Below are positions 9,211 to 18,771 of a stretch of 64,000 nt of DNA, one piece after another. The translations under genes and the position numbers were made by a program. The stretch comes from Lentisphaerota bacterium (GTDB lineage: Bacteria; Verrucomicrobiota; Lentisphaeria; Victivallales; UBA1829). The notes beneath the pieces are model-generated. The model was given only the letters and a program-made list of their open reading frames with translations. It ran no database searches and was not told the DNA's origin. Every line of letters begins with the position of its first letter. Within the stretch, counting starts at the first letter, position 1. The stretch is taken from positions 1 to 64,000 of the forward strand of contig SUVT01000001.1 in assembly GCA_015061845.1 (NCBI GenBank), written 5' to 3'.

Positions 9211-10510
9211 GTTCCAAAGCATCCTTTACAGCTTGAAGATAAGCATAACCATAACGGTTGTCAGGTTCCAATTGCGCACCTTCTGCCCATTCGTTCCAGG
9301 CATTGATAAAAATCAACTGCTTTTCCGGAGTATTGTTTTCTTTCGTCCATTTCAGCAAACCGGAGAGCCATTTCCGGAAAACTTCAGGAGACTGTAAATA
9401 GGTCGAAGCGTTGGAATAAGCTTTCCGAGCAGTGTTGTCCCAACGGGGAAAACATCCGCGGAAAACCGGAATATCTGTGACTTTATTTTCAAAGATTGCA
9501 CCGCTTTCGATACTTTCTTCCATCGTATAAACAAAACCTTTATAATCCGGATTGATCGGATTGCCATCAGTGACATACTTTCTCAAGTGAGTAATGCGCA
9601 TCGGCGGGAACTCCACCAAACCGTCAAAGCCCCATTCTGAAGCCGTTCCCTCAAAGTAATCGACACCGACCATATTCAGCCAGAGCCCGGGCAAACCGGC
9701 TTTTACAGCAAGTTCACGCAGTTTTGCACTGAATTTCAGCATTTCCTCTTTCTCAAACAGGTTCGGACGGTAGATCGTTAGCATAGGTTTACCTTCCATA
9801 CGGATATAACGTTCATCCTGCAGAAAGGGCAGGATATCGCGGAAGAAATCTTCGGCATCTTCAGCTCTGCTCTCCTGTTTCAGCAAAACTTCACGATTTC
9901 CGCCGTCCCAGAGTTTTGACCAGTTTTCATTTGCCCAACACAAACAGAACGGGAAATCCAAATCTTTATTATTCAGCCAGTTGAAAATCGGTGTTTCGAG
10001 CAAGCGTTTCCCGCCGCTGAACCAGTAATAATGGAAACAGAAACCATGCAAACCATACTGCTTGGCAAGTTCGACTTGACGATACATTACCTTTGGTGAT
10101 GCAAGGTCATAAAAACCGACATCGATCGGGAGTTGCGGCTGGTGGTGTCCGATGAACTGCGGAACGGCTTTTGTGACATTGGTCCATTCGGTAAAACCTT
10201 TTCCGTGCCATTCATTATTTTCCGGAATCTGATGGAACTGAGGAAGATAAAACGCAATCAGTTTCGGATCAGATTCTTTCCGCTGATAACTGTCTTTGGC
10301 AAGGGGAACAAAATCATTTTTTGCCGGATTTTTTGAATTTTCAAGCATGATCCTGCCATAAGCCTCATAATCGAATTTCTGATTACTGAGATAATTCCTG
10401 CTGTGTTTGACCCGGGAAAGATGTTCCTGATACCATGCTTCACTGCGAAGTCCGAAAAACTTCACCCACCATGCGATAAATAAAAATATTTCCTGTTTGA
10501 TTCTGCGCAT
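9203..10510 (-). CDS. WbsX-like glycosyltransferase (GT99-type)
   Basis: A 435-residue protein of the WbsX family. The family hallmark KLIAFYLPQFHQIPENNEWH with GKGFTEWTNV occurs near residue 80, followed by HYYWFSGGKRLLETP, LCWANENWS and a C-terminal INAWNEWAEGAQLEPD. WbsX proteins are found in O-antigen and rhamnan clusters and are annotated as glycosyltransferases; some relatives are multi-domain. This copy is a stand-alone domain with a short hydrophobic N-terminus. It lies between a GT4 gene and an unassigned gene. Confidence 0.85.
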   Translation of the reverse strand: MRRIKQEIFLFIAWWVKFFGLRSEAWYQEHLSRVKHSRNYLSNQKFDYEAYGRIMLENSKNPAKNDFVPLAKDSYQRKESDPKLIAFYLPQFHQIPENNEWHGKGFTEWTNVTKAVPQFIGHHQPQLPIDVGFYDLASPKVMYRQVELAKQYGLHGFCFHYYWFSGGKRLLETPIFNWLNNKDLDFPFCLCWANENWSKLWDGGNREVLLKQESRAEDAEDFFRDILPFLQDERYIRMEGKPMLTIYRPNLFEKEEMLKFSAKLRELAVKAGLPGLWLNMVGVDYFEGTASEWGFDGLVEFPPMRITHLRKYVTDGNPINPDYKGFVYTMEESIESGAIFENKVTDIPVFRGCFPRWDNTARKAYSNASTYLQSPEVFRKWLSGLLKWTKENNTPEKQLIFINAWNEWAEGAQLEPDNRYGYAYLQAVKDALEHE

Positions 10511-10520
10511 ATTAAACCCT

Positions 10521-11678
10521 TTACGCTTGTTTCGTTATAATCTCTTTGTAGAGAGTCAGCAATTTTTCAGAAGACGTTTCCCAAAGATAATTTTCTTTCA
10601 CGAATGCTTTTGATTTTTCCGACATTATGGAATATTTTTCATCCGGAAGAGCCAGTAATGTTTCCAAAGCATTCTGCAATGCAGCAACTTCCGGCTTAAC
10701 CCAAAGTCCGCAGCCTTTTTCTTCCAACACCTGCCATGGGGTTCCGGTCGTAGTCAGAACTGGGGTCCCAGCTGCCAGAGCTTCAACCACAACAACGCCG
10801 AAGTTTTCGCTGAACGAAGGCAGTACAAAATATTTTGCCATTTTGTAAAAATACTCTTTCGCACCGCTGTAAACGGCTCCGGTAAAAATGATTTCAGATT
10901 GACTTTCCCGGAGTTTTTCCTGATAGACGGCTGCTGAAACTTCACCGCCGCCGTGAATCTGCTTCTTCCCATATTGCAAATCCCGACTGAAATCTGTTAC
11001 GCTCAAATTCAATTTTCCGGCAAGCTCTTTCAGCTCTTGCTGATGTCCGATATCATCCGGACCGGCAATCACAATCCGCCAGCCGGCACGTTGTTCTTTG
11101 GAAAGCAATGACCACGCATTGAACAGATTTTCCAAACCTTTTACCGGATGAATCCGACTCAAAAAAAGTAAAACTTTTTCTTTCATGCCCCTGTTTTCAT
11201 CAGGAAAGTTTACTCCTAAGGGAGCTGTAATCACGTTTTGTTTCAAACAAATCCGGGAAATATCTTTTTTTTCAGCTGTAGCAGTGACGTGGAAAGCCTT
11301 TGCTTTTTTCAAATCATTATATTGGTAAAGCAGCATCGCTGGAATTTTCTTCCACCACTTAAATTTCAACGCCCACGGGGTCAAAGCTCCATGAGGAGAC
11401 AATACATACGGAATATTCTTTTTTCTGCACCAGACCGCCATCCGATGCACATAGAGATTCCAAATACAATGCAAATGAACGATATCAGGCGTAAAATCAA
11501 CTCTTTCCGGATCGTCCAATAATTGTACATTCAAATTTCCTGTTGGATAACCGCAAGTCATGGTAGTTACGATACAAACATCATGCCCGGCATCAGCCTG
11601 CGCCTTTGCGATTTCCATAACAAAACAGGAAACTCCGCAAGTCTCCTGAATCCCGGCTGTTACATGAAGTATTTTCAT
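10521..11678 (-). CDS. GT4 glycosyltransferase
   Basis: A GT-B enzyme of about 385 residues. The start MKILHVTAG at 11678 fits the family and overlaps the stop codon of the upstream half-glycosyltransferase gene (ATGA). The longer frame to 11738 lies inside that gene and adds an unrelated 20 residues. Seen are SPHGALTPWALKFKWWKK in the acceptor domain, LLFLSRIHPVKGLENL at the start of the donor domain, and SENFGVVVVE with the E-x7-E retaining motif. It probably builds the polysaccharide repeat unit. Confidence 0.85.
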   Translation of the reverse strand: MKILHVTAGIQETCGVSCFVMEIAKAQADAGHDVCIVTTMTCGYPTGNLNVQLLDDPERVDFTPDIVHLHCIWNLYVHRMAVWCRKKNIPYVLSPHGALTPWALKFKWWKKIPAMLLYQYNDLKKAKAFHVTATAEKKDISRICLKQNVITAPLGVNFPDENRGMKEKVLLFLSRIHPVKGLENLFNAWSLLSKEQRAGWRIVIAGPDDIGHQQELKELAGKLNLSVTDFSRDLQYGKKQIHGGGEVSAAVYQEKLRESQSEIIFTGAVYSGAKEYFYKMAKYFVLPSFSENFGVVVVEALAAGTPVLTTTGTPWQVLEEKGCGLWVKPEVAALQNALETLLALPDEKYSIMSEKSKAFVKENYLWETSSEKLLTLYKEIITKQA

Positions 11679-12232
11679 TCTTTTATCCACGCCCTGCAAT
11701 CTTCCAGTAATTTTACAGCCGCATTTTCCGGACTCCAAATCTCACGAATCGTCTGCAGTGCATTTTTTCGGATCTCCTGATCCTTACCAGTTTTTTTCAA
11801 ATTCCAGATCTGTTCAAGAATACATTCCAATTCTTTCACATTTTCTGAATGATAAAGAAAACCGTTTTTACCATGCTCGATCATGGTCGCAGAACTTCCG
11901 GCTTCAAAAGTTCCGACAGGAATCATGCCTTCATTCATTGCTTCATTGAGAGCAGCCCCCCAGCCTTCCCCGCCATCACTGGAAAGAACATAAACATCAT
12001 TGGATTGCATAACTTTTCTGACTTGGTCAATCGGAATTGGATCATGCAAAAAAACGGGATGCCCCAAACTCAATTTTTCAAGTTTATTCTGTTCCGGACC
12101 ATGACCATATAAATGCAGTTTCATGGACAATTTCTGAGAACTATTATTGAAAGCCCGAACTAAAATATCCACACGCTTCCAATCAAGCATTCTGCCAACC
12201 CATAGAATTTTTAATGTGCAATCATTTTGCAT
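11675..12232 (-). CDS. GT4 donor-domain half protein (C-terminal half of split enzyme)
   Basis: Only 185 residues, corresponding to the C-terminal Rossmann domain of a GT4 enzyme. It begins a few residues before LKILWVGRMLDWKRVD, the usual first strand of that domain, and holds EGWGAALNE (E-x7-E) and HGKNGFLYH. There is no acceptor domain in this frame. The missing N-terminal half appears to be the product of 12962-13675, with the deacetylase gene 12222-12962 between them. The start ATG overlaps the deacetylase stop by 11 bases, so translation is probably coupled. If both halves are made they could reassemble; otherwise this is a remnant. Confidence 0.8.
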   Translation of the reverse strand: MQNDCTLKILWVGRMLDWKRVDILVRAFNNSSQKLSMKLHLYGHGPEQNKLEKLSLGHPVFLHDPIPIDQVRKVMQSNDVYVLSSDGGEGWGAALNEAMNEGMIPVGTFEAGSSATMIEHGKNGFLYHSENVKELECILEQIWNLKKTGKDQEIRKNALQTIREIWSPENAAVKLLEDCRAWIKE

Positions 12233-12962
12233 GAGACAGATCTTTCAAATAATGCATCTTTACATATCTGGAAGCAAACGGGGTCAGCCCGCCATAAACG
12301 ACTGAGGTCAATTCATCGGCAGAATAAAATTGAACAAGATTCCTTCTTACCACCCCGGGAAACAGTTGATCATAATAATCACCGGGAACGGAAGAATACA
12401 TCTTTGTATATCCGGCATTTCGACAACTGTTCAAAACCTCATCAGAAAAATATCCGACAGGAAAACAAATTTCATTTACCTCATGCCCCAGCATATCTTC
12501 CAAATAAATCTTGGAATCTTTTACTTCGTGTTCCAATTCAGCGGAATTAAAATCTGTTAGAACTTTATGAGACCAGCAGTGAGATTGAAAAATTACGCCA
12601 TCAGCGTCCAATGTTGTTATCTCATCTTTCGTAAGATAACCCGGTTTTCCGATCAGTTCTACAGCAATAAAAACTGTGGGTCTCCAATTTTGCTTCAAAA
12701 TGTAATCCCGGCAATCCCAAAGTCCGCGAAATCCATCATCAAAGCAAATCTGAATTTCTTTTTTCGGATTTTTAATTTCTGTTACTATTTGAAAACCAAG
12801 TTGTTCCGCAGTTTTCACATGTTTCTGAAACGCTGTTAAGGACGTCGCCATATCTGTATGAACAGTCTTATCTGAAATATCATGATAAAAAATAATTTTA
12901 CTTGCTTCAGATCGACAAAGGAATCCGGCGCATTTCAACAACATTTTTTTTACAAACTGCAT
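12222..12962 (-). CDS. Polysaccharide deacetylase (NodB-type)
   Basis: A 246-residue carbohydrate esterase family 4-like protein. The catalytic/metal motif FDDGF is at 74-78 and the metal-binding His pair lies in SHCWSH (127-132). Later, ICFPVGYFSDEVL corresponds to the RxPxG-like motif in altered form. There is no clear cleavable signal peptide, though residues 1-20 are mildly hydrophobic. It would remove N-acetyl groups from HexNAc in the glycan or its precursor. The gene sits exactly between two halves of a GT4 glycosyltransferase, overlapping both. Confidence 0.8.
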   Translation of the reverse strand: MQFVKKMLLKCAGFLCRSEASKIIFYHDISDKTVHTDMATSLTAFQKHVKTAEQLGFQIVTEIKNPKKEIQICFDDGFRGLWDCRDYILKQNWRPTVFIAVELIGKPGYLTKDEITTLDADGVIFQSHCWSHKVLTDFNSAELEHEVKDSKIYLEDMLGHEVNEICFPVGYFSDEVLNSCRNAGYTKMYSSVPGDYYDQLFPGVVRRNLVQFYSADELTSVVYGGLTPFASRYVKMHYLKDLSHAK

Positions 12963-13675
12963 TATTGCTCCAGTTTTTCATTAAAGTGATTTGATGACTG
13001 AACGAAATATCCCCAGATTTTAATTTTCTTCAAAAGGTCTGTATTTTCTATTTTATCCAAACGATCTTTCGGAAGAGAAATAAATCCATTTTTACGACAG
13101 CCTTTGATCTGTTCTTCACTGCAAACACCAGCCTTAACAGCATCTTCTAAAAGAGCAACCATTCCACCCGGTTCAGAATCAAAAATCAAGTTGGGCGAAA
13201 TAAAGAAATATTTCATTTTTCCCTTAAGAAGAAGTATAAGCCGGATCATATCACGGGCCGCATGAATTCCTTGAGGATAGTAAAAGAACAAAGGAGAATC
13301 AAATATTTTTGCAAATCTTTTTACCATACGGAAATAGGAAGGGGAAAAAAAACGCAAAAAACCAACAGGCGGCTTGAACCAGCGTTCTGAAACATAAAAT
13401 GTCACTTTTCCGGCAACTATTCGTTTTTCAAACAAATCTAACGCTCGCAATTCAGAAAATACGATATCTGCTTCCATCAAAAAAGGATCATCAACAGAAC
13501 TCTGCACACACCACTGATCATCAGAAGCATCGTTCCATCCAAGCTGAACACGTTCTGACTCCAAAGGTTCCGTATAAATATAACGATAGGAATCGGCTCC
13601 GAGTTTTTTCACCAATTCTTTCGCAAGCGGAAGTTGATGTGGAGAAATTACGTTTGTTAAAAGAGCAACTTTCAT
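12962..13675 (-). CDS. GT4 acceptor-domain half protein (N-terminal half of split enzyme)
   Basis: A 237-residue protein that looks like only the N-terminal domain of a GT4 enzyme. MKVALLTNVISPHQLPLAKEL, ADIVFSE, the YVSERWFKP block (95-102), PQGIHAARDM (134-143) and KIWGYFV (219-225) follow in the same order as in full-length members of a capsule GT4 group where KWGYF immediately precedes the interdomain linker. It stops 12 residues later. The donor domain (LKILWVGRMLDWK) is encoded at 11675-12232, beyond the deacetylase gene. The start overlaps the upstream acetyltransferase stop (ATGA). The homology is from memory of the family and should be aligned. Confidence 0.7.
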   Translation of the reverse strand: MKVALLTNVISPHQLPLAKELVKKLGADSYRYIYTEPLESERVQLGWNDASDDQWCVQSSVDDPFLMEADIVFSELRALDLFEKRIVAGKVTFYVSERWFKPPVGFLRFFSPSYFRMVKRFAKIFDSPLFFYYPQGIHAARDMIRLILLLKGKMKYFFISPNLIFDSEPGGMVALLEDAVKAGVCSEEQIKGCRKNGFISLPKDRLDKIENTDLLKKIKIWGYFVQSSNHFNEKLEQ

Positions 13676-14163
13676 TTCAAAACCTTTGCAGGCACACCGA
13701 CAGCAGTTATGCCACCGGGCAAATCTTTATTGACAACAGCACCTGCACCGATGATCGTCATATTTCCAACCGTCACCCCCGGCAGGATCGTCGTTCTGGC
13801 ACAAAGCCAACAGCCATCGCCGATTTTGATATCTTTATTCAAACCTTCACCTGCACAACGTTCTTTATCAAACTGCGGAACATGAGTTCCCGTTCCAAGA
13901 TAAACCATGGGCGCAACATCAACATTTTTCCCGATTTCGATTTTAGAAGAAGCCATGATCAAACAATGCTGTCCTATCCAAGTATCATCACCAATGATGA
14001 GTTCTCCGCAGCCGAGAACTGTTGCAGAAGAACATATCCGGACATTTTGTCCGACTTCAGCCCCAGCCCAGCGCAGAAAACGCCGTTTCAAACCGAAACA
14101 GGATGTTTCCGGCATAAGATTTGTCAGCAACCGGTAAAGATATAATTTTTTCGGAGATAACAT
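13672..14163 (-). CDS. Hexapeptide-repeat acetyltransferase
   Basis: A 163-residue left-handed beta-helix acyltransferase. It has FGLKRRFLRWAGAEVG near the N-terminus, repeated [LIV]-G-x4 turns (IGDDTWIGQHCLIMAS, IGKNVDVAP), LGTGTHVPQF with the probable catalytic His, and the terminal AVGVPAKVLK. It is a WcaF/LacA-like O-acetyltransferase that probably decorates the repeat unit. It overlaps the split glycosyltransferase by four bases and follows the SGNH gene by one base. Confidence 0.8.
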   Translation of the reverse strand: MLSPKKLYLYRLLTNLMPETSCFGLKRRFLRWAGAEVGQNVRICSSATVLGCGELIIGDDTWIGQHCLIMASSKIEIGKNVDVAPMVYLGTGTHVPQFDKERCAGEGLNKDIKIGDGCWLCARTTILPGVTVGNMTIIGAGAVVNKDLPGGITAVGVPAKVLK

Positions 14164-14164
14164 A

Positions 14165-15148
14165 TTATTTCTTTTCTTTCAGGATTTTTTCCATTTCCGG
14201 ATAGAGAATATCTGCCATTTTTTTCTGTCCTTCCGGACCATAATGGATCGGATCTCTGAACCAGGAAGAATCCAATCCATTGTTCAAATCGCAATAGAAC
14301 GGAATTTTGTTTTCCTTTGCAAAGGAAACGATTTCTTCGCCCGAAGATTCCAGTTTGTTTGCTTTCAACTCATTTTGATTTGCATGCAGATAAATATACA
14401 ACGGGATTTTATGCTTCTTTGCATAATCCAATATTGCAGCATATCCGGGATTGAATTTATCAGAAGCCTGCTCTATGTGGTGCTGCCTACGGAAATCTTC
14501 GTCTATTTCATCTTTGGTTTTGTGAAACAGAGACATATCGACATTCAGATACCGATCCAGAAGTTCGACAATTGCAAGTTTATACTGTTTATTGGGATAG
14601 TATTTCAATTTCCCCACAACCGGGACAAAGGTCATAGTATCTCTGGCATCATGAGAACTGGTAATCAGGAAAATTGCGTTTGCACCGAAATGCCCATGTT
14701 TCTTCAAATATGCTGCACAATTATCCGGTCCCCAGGAACCGGCGGACACATTCAAAACCTGAATATCTTTTTTTAGAGAAGCTGAAAGTTTTTCACTCAA
14801 TAAAGTCGTCGCAAGATTTGAATGATCTGTAAGTGCGCCACCGTTTAGAATGGAATCTCCAATACACAATATTCTCAGGCTGTCATCTCTCAAATCATCA
14901 GACCGCATGGAATGACTGTTGTATTTTATGAGATTTCCAAAGCGTTTTCTGTTTTGATCCGGCTGTGCGATATATTCGTAATCCGGGTCTGATCTCATCA
15001 GAACCGCATCACATAAACCGTAATGCCACCGTAAGAAAAGTTCCAGTCCAATCAATCCAAGGAGAAGAACGCCAAGACTTATCAGAAAAATCTTACAGAT
15101 AAGAACTTTCTTACTTTGCAGTTTCTGTTTCAGGTACTGCCAATTCAT
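14165..15148 (-). CDS. Membrane-anchored SGNH/GDSL-type protein
   Basis: A 327-residue protein with one N-terminal membrane helix (about residues 17-39) and a periplasmic SGNH domain. Block I is ILCIGDSILNGG (Ser99), block III-like ITSSHDARD follows, and the Asp-x2-His pair is in RDPIHYGPEG near the C-terminus. Such proteins act as O-acetylesterases or as the acetyl-transferring partner of membrane acyltransferases in glycan modification. The gene overlaps the O-antigen ligase-like gene by 38 bases. Confidence 0.75.
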   Translation of the reverse strand: MNWQYLKQKLQSKKVLICKIFLISLGVLLLGLIGLELFLRWHYGLCDAVLMRSDPDYEYIAQPDQNRKRFGNLIKYNSHSMRSDDLRDDSLRILCIGDSILNGGALTDHSNLATTLLSEKLSASLKKDIQVLNVSAGSWGPDNCAAYLKKHGHFGANAIFLITSSHDARDTMTFVPVVGKLKYYPNKQYKLAIVELLDRYLNVDMSLFHKTKDEIDEDFRRQHHIEQASDKFNPGYAAILDYAKKHKIPLYIYLHANQNELKANKLESSGEEIVSFAKENKIPFYCDLNNGLDSSWFRDPIHYGPEGQKKMADILYPEMEKILKEKK

Positions 15149-16373
15149 TGTTCACACTCTGCGGCTCAAGATAACGGTATATTCCAAGAGAAATACCTAT
15201 TACCAGCCAGAAATACAGATAGGTAAAGTCTCCGGCTGCTGTAATATGGGCTTCACCATTCATATAAACAGCCCAGAAAACGACCTGCGAAATCAGCAAA
15301 ACTGAATCACTCCGCTTTCGTTCTTTGATATCACTCCGGAGCTGCATAAATGAAATTCCAACAAGCCCCAACAGAGCCAGGAAAGAGAAGATCCCCATAG
15401 AACTGAATGCAAATAACCAGGCATTTCCGGGTTCAATCCGACCATCCGACTCAATGAATTCAGCACTGACTGAATGGCTGCCGATTCCAAAAATCGGTGA
15501 TTTCTCAATTTCTGTGAACCGGGCATTCCATAAATCTTCTCTTGACTGCAGTGTTTGTTCCATATCAAAACCATCTTTCTGTTTATTCATGATACCATCC
15601 AGCATTCCGCCGGCAATAAAAGAGATAATACAGAGAACAATTCCAAAAAATATGATATTCTTTATGATAACATTACCCTTTCCGGCAATCTGATAGGTCA
15701 AATAGGTGAATACAGCTATCATTACAGCAACTAAAGAGGTTCTGGAACTTGCAAAGAGAAGGACTGCCAAAGCGACAACAGCGCAAAATCCCATAATTCT
15801 TTTTTGCATTAGTTTATCACCATGAACACTTTCATGCAAACAATTCAAGCAGACAAGAGCTGCAAGTGGAGCAAGGATCATGGAATGAGCAAAACACCCC
15901 AGATAATAACCATTGTTATCTGAAGGCAGGAATCCACCAATTCGTCCAAGGAATGAGAACATGATCATTACAAACAGACATTTATTCAGAGCCTTCCAGA
16001 TATAAAGGCGCAATTCAATCAGCTGTTTGCACAGAAGCCACGGTCCAAGAGCGAGCATAACGCCGCAAAACGCAATTGTCCGCTCCTCTGCTTGAAAAAT
16101 CGCAGGCAATGTATCATAATTAAAAAGAATACTCAACCACATCACCAGCCAGAAAATCCACATTCCGACACTGATTGAAATCGGCTTTCCGATATTTGTT
16201 GTTATTAACAAAATATTCAATCCAATCATTACTGCATAATATACCATCTGCGGCAAATTGGGTGTGAATATAAATATTTGATTTACAGCACACAAAACCA
16301 GCATCCAAGCCAAAAACTTGCTTGTGCTGTTTAAGGAGCCTGATGTTGATTGAGTTAACAAGCTGTTTTCCAT
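15111..16373 (-). CDS. O-antigen ligase/polymerase-like membrane protein
   Basis: A 420-residue protein with about ten to twelve hydrophobic helices and a large periplasmic loop. The block SREDLWNARFTEIEKSPIFGIGSHS is the Wzy_C / WaaL-type signature, and an ASSRTSLVAV segment precedes it. It would either ligate polysaccharide to lipid A-core or polymerise repeat units at the periplasmic face. Since the operon encodes an ABC exporter and no Wzx-like flippase is visible, the ligase role is the more economical reading, but sequence alone does not decide. Confidence 0.75.
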   Translation of the reverse strand: MENSLLTQSTSGSLNSTSKFLAWMLVLCAVNQIFIFTPNLPQMVYYAVMIGLNILLITTNIGKPISISVGMWIFWLVMWLSILFNYDTLPAIFQAEERTIAFCGVMLALGPWLLCKQLIELRLYIWKALNKCLFVMIMFSFLGRIGGFLPSDNNGYYLGCFAHSMILAPLAALVCLNCLHESVHGDKLMQKRIMGFCAVVALAVLLFASSRTSLVAVMIAVFTYLTYQIAGKGNVIIKNIIFFGIVLCIISFIAGGMLDGIMNKQKDGFDMEQTLQSREDLWNARFTEIEKSPIFGIGSHSVSAEFIESDGRIEPGNAWLFAFSSMGIFSFLALLGLVGISFMQLRSDIKERKRSDSVLLISQVVFWAVYMNGEAHITAAGDFTYLYFWLVIGISLGIYRYLEPQSVNNELAVPETETAK

Positions 16374-16407
16374 ATTTTATCTCCTAAAGACTTCTACAAT
16401 CAGAGAT

Positions 16408-17553
16408 TTATTGTTGATTGACACTTCCGATATATACTTTTTGCAATTTTTCTATGACAACCGGCATTGAAAAATGTTTTTTGCATACGGTATATGCTCT
16501 CTCTGCTAATGCAGCCCCGGTCTTTTGGTTCAGCATTTCTATAATCATTTGTGCCATTTTCTCACATTCGCCGGCATCAACACAAATACCGATGGGACCT
16601 TCCGTCCGGTGGATCTCAGCAATATCCTTCATGCCGCCATTCGTTTCCATAAATGCAACCGGAATCTTGTTTGCCATAGCCTCCAGCAACGCCGTCGGAA
16701 GTCCTTCTGTAACAGAAGTCATTACAAAACAATCAAAATCTTTCACCAGTTCCGGAGCATCTTTCCGGTATCCCATCCAGTGGAAACGTTCTGAAACATT
16801 ATATTTGGAGACAATCTCTTCCAAACTTTTCATATTCTCTTCACTACTCCCGCAAACTACGGCATGAGCAGTCGGCATGGAAGACAAAACCATGCACATA
16901 ACTTCCGTAAACGCTTCAGGATCTTTTGGCGCTGAAATTCTGCAAGCAGTTCCGATGACAGGAGAATCCTCTGAAATCTCCAATATCTTATGAAGAGAAT
17001 TTTTGTGAGGCAACACCTCTTGGAATTCCATCGGATTGTAAATATAAACGGAATCCTTATCTCCGTGATAAAAATCCTGAACGCCTCGGGATATATATAT
17101 CGTTTTCTTCGTCTTAACAGAAAACAAATGATAGAGCGATCTTTCTATCTTTTGTTTCAGAGTAACAGGCTTTGCGAATTTCCCACCTAAATGCTCCATG
17201 GTTATTCCGTGGACTGTACCGACTATCGGAATACCCCGTCTGAAAAGGCTCAAATAAACCCGTTCCATCAATGCCATCACATGAGAATGAATCATATCCG
17301 GTTTGAAATCTTTTATGACCTTACGGAAATTCCAGAAAATCTTGAAAGAATGCCCGGAAGTACCATTCAGGTGATAAACCCGAACGCCTGCAGATTCCAG
17401 AGAAGTTGTCAAATCGCCCGGAGGCATAGCGATGCAAACAGCAATCTCTATCCCAAGTTCCGGATGTTTTACAAAATATGCAGAAATATTCAGGATATGC
17501 CTTGCAATACCATCTGCAAGAGAATTATTTGTAATAAGATAAAGGATACGCAT
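16408..17553 (-). CDS. GT4 glycosyltransferase
   Basis: A 381-residue GT-B enzyme. The N-terminus RILYLITNNSLADGIARHI has the usual GG-x-E-R-like acceptor loop in altered form, and HSHVMALMERV and IVGTVHG follow. The donor domain has GTACRISAPKDPEAF and EGLPTALLEAM (E-x7-E). It resembles EpsF-type exopolysaccharide transferases. It lies upstream of the ligase-like gene with a 34-base spacer. Confidence 0.85.
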   Translation of the reverse strand: MRILYLITNNSLADGIARHILNISAYFVKHPELGIEIAVCIAMPPGDLTTSLESAGVRVYHLNGTSGHSFKIFWNFRKVIKDFKPDMIHSHVMALMERVYLSLFRRGIPIVGTVHGITMEHLGGKFAKPVTLKQKIERSLYHLFSVKTKKTIYISRGVQDFYHGDKDSVYIYNPMEFQEVLPHKNSLHKILEISEDSPVIGTACRISAPKDPEAFTEVMCMVLSSMPTAHAVVCGSSEENMKSLEEIVSKYNVSERFHWMGYRKDAPELVKDFDCFVMTSVTEGLPTALLEAMANKIPVAFMETNGGMKDIAEIHRTEGPIGICVDAGECEKMAQMIIEMLNQKTGAALAERAYTVCKKHFSMPVVIEKLQKVYIGSVNQQ

Positions 17554-17556
17554 TTT

Positions 17557-18750
17557 TTATCTGGTTTTTAACTTCTTTTCTATAGCAGAAACAAACGCTG
17601 ATACCACAGACTTTCCCTCAAAGAGTTTCTGGATATTACACCGGTCAGGAATTGTCTTATTTTCAAGAGTTTTTTCCATAACATCAGCTAACGAACCAAT
17701 CTCTTCTACATCTGCAAAGCCGATTCCCGCCTCCGGGAATTCCTGACTCAATTGGTACATCCAACTGTCTTTCCGGGCAAACACAACGATCGGTCGATCC
17801 GTAAAAAGAAGATAAACAAATTTTGATGGAATAAATGGAGTATAACCATAATTGACTTTCAAATCAGCCACAAGATTAACATCTGCAGCCAGAAAAATAG
17901 AAGATGCCATTCGGGGACTGTTCAACTGTACATGCTTGAAATCAATTCCGGAGTCCTCCATCAGTTTTTTATCTCTATCCAGAATCCCGCCTGCCTGAAG
18001 AAAACCAGGAGTAATTCCCCGTTTTGCAAGAATTTCAAATTCACGGACAATTTCTTGGGAATAACGTCCGTCATAACAATTCCCTGTATGCGCAACAAAT
18101 TTCTTTCCCACAAACGGATTGCCCCATTCCCCGGCTTTCAGAAACGGATCGCCGATGTGCGGAACGAGAATAAATTTATTACGGTCTATTTTTCCGAACT
18201 TTTCTTCAAAGAAACGCAACACCTCATTACAGGTAATTGTACAAAAATCAGAATCAAACAGAAAACGTCTTGTCCAACGGTAAGTAAATTGATTCATGAT
18301 TTTTCCCAAAAATCCGCCTTTAAGATAGTTGGGGAATGGATCACTGAAGTGGTTGATCCACATTGCTGCATCTTTACGGCAATGCCATGCAATGATCCCG
18401 GAGGCAGCCGGGCACATCCGGGAAATCAGAATCGGATTTTCATATTGTTTCAAAACATTGCGAAGAGTTTTTATACAGGCAGAATAATCAATAGCATCCC
18501 ACTCCGGAGTTTGATAAACGATCCGGGGAAGATAACATTTTTTACCTTTCCGGCTGGGAATACGGGTAATATTTCTGACTGCAGGAATCAACTCCTGAAC
18601 AACATCCTCCGGCAATTGCCGGGGATGTTCCATCGTCACAACATGAACATTGTGTCCGTTTTCAGCCAGCGCATTGACAAAACGAGCCGTACAAAATGCT
18701 TCCGCATCATTCAACGGAAGAAAATTATAGGAAAAAATTACAAAATTCAC
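17557..18750 (-). CDS. GT4-like glycosyltransferase
   Basis: A GT-B type protein of about 397 residues. VIFSYNFLPLNDAEAFCTARFVNALAENG is the start of the acceptor domain (read from the longer stretch), and FIPSKFVYLLFTDRPIVVFA corresponds to the donor-domain PSK-F-YL segment. A clear E-x7-E motif is missing, so the donor site is divergent. I place the start at the GTG at 18750, because GGGAG lies seven bases upstream; an in-frame TTG at 18765 is less likely. The specificity is unknown. Confidence 0.7.
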   Translation of the reverse strand: MNFVIFSYNFLPLNDAEAFCTARFVNALAENGHNVHVVTMEHPRQLPEDVVQELIPAVRNITRIPSRKGKKCYLPRIVYQTPEWDAIDYSACIKTLRNVLKQYENPILISRMCPAASGIIAWHCRKDAAMWINHFSDPFPNYLKGGFLGKIMNQFTYRWTRRFLFDSDFCTITCNEVLRFFEEKFGKIDRNKFILVPHIGDPFLKAGEWGNPFVGKKFVAHTGNCYDGRYSQEIVREFEILAKRGITPGFLQAGGILDRDKKLMEDSGIDFKHVQLNSPRMASSIFLAADVNLVADLKVNYGYTPFIPSKFVYLLFTDRPIVVFARKDSWMYQLSQEFPEAGIGFADVEEIGSLADVMEKTLENKTIPDRCNIQKLFEGKSVVSAFVSAIEKKLKTR

Positions 18751-18771
18751 AAAACAATCTCCCAATATTTT

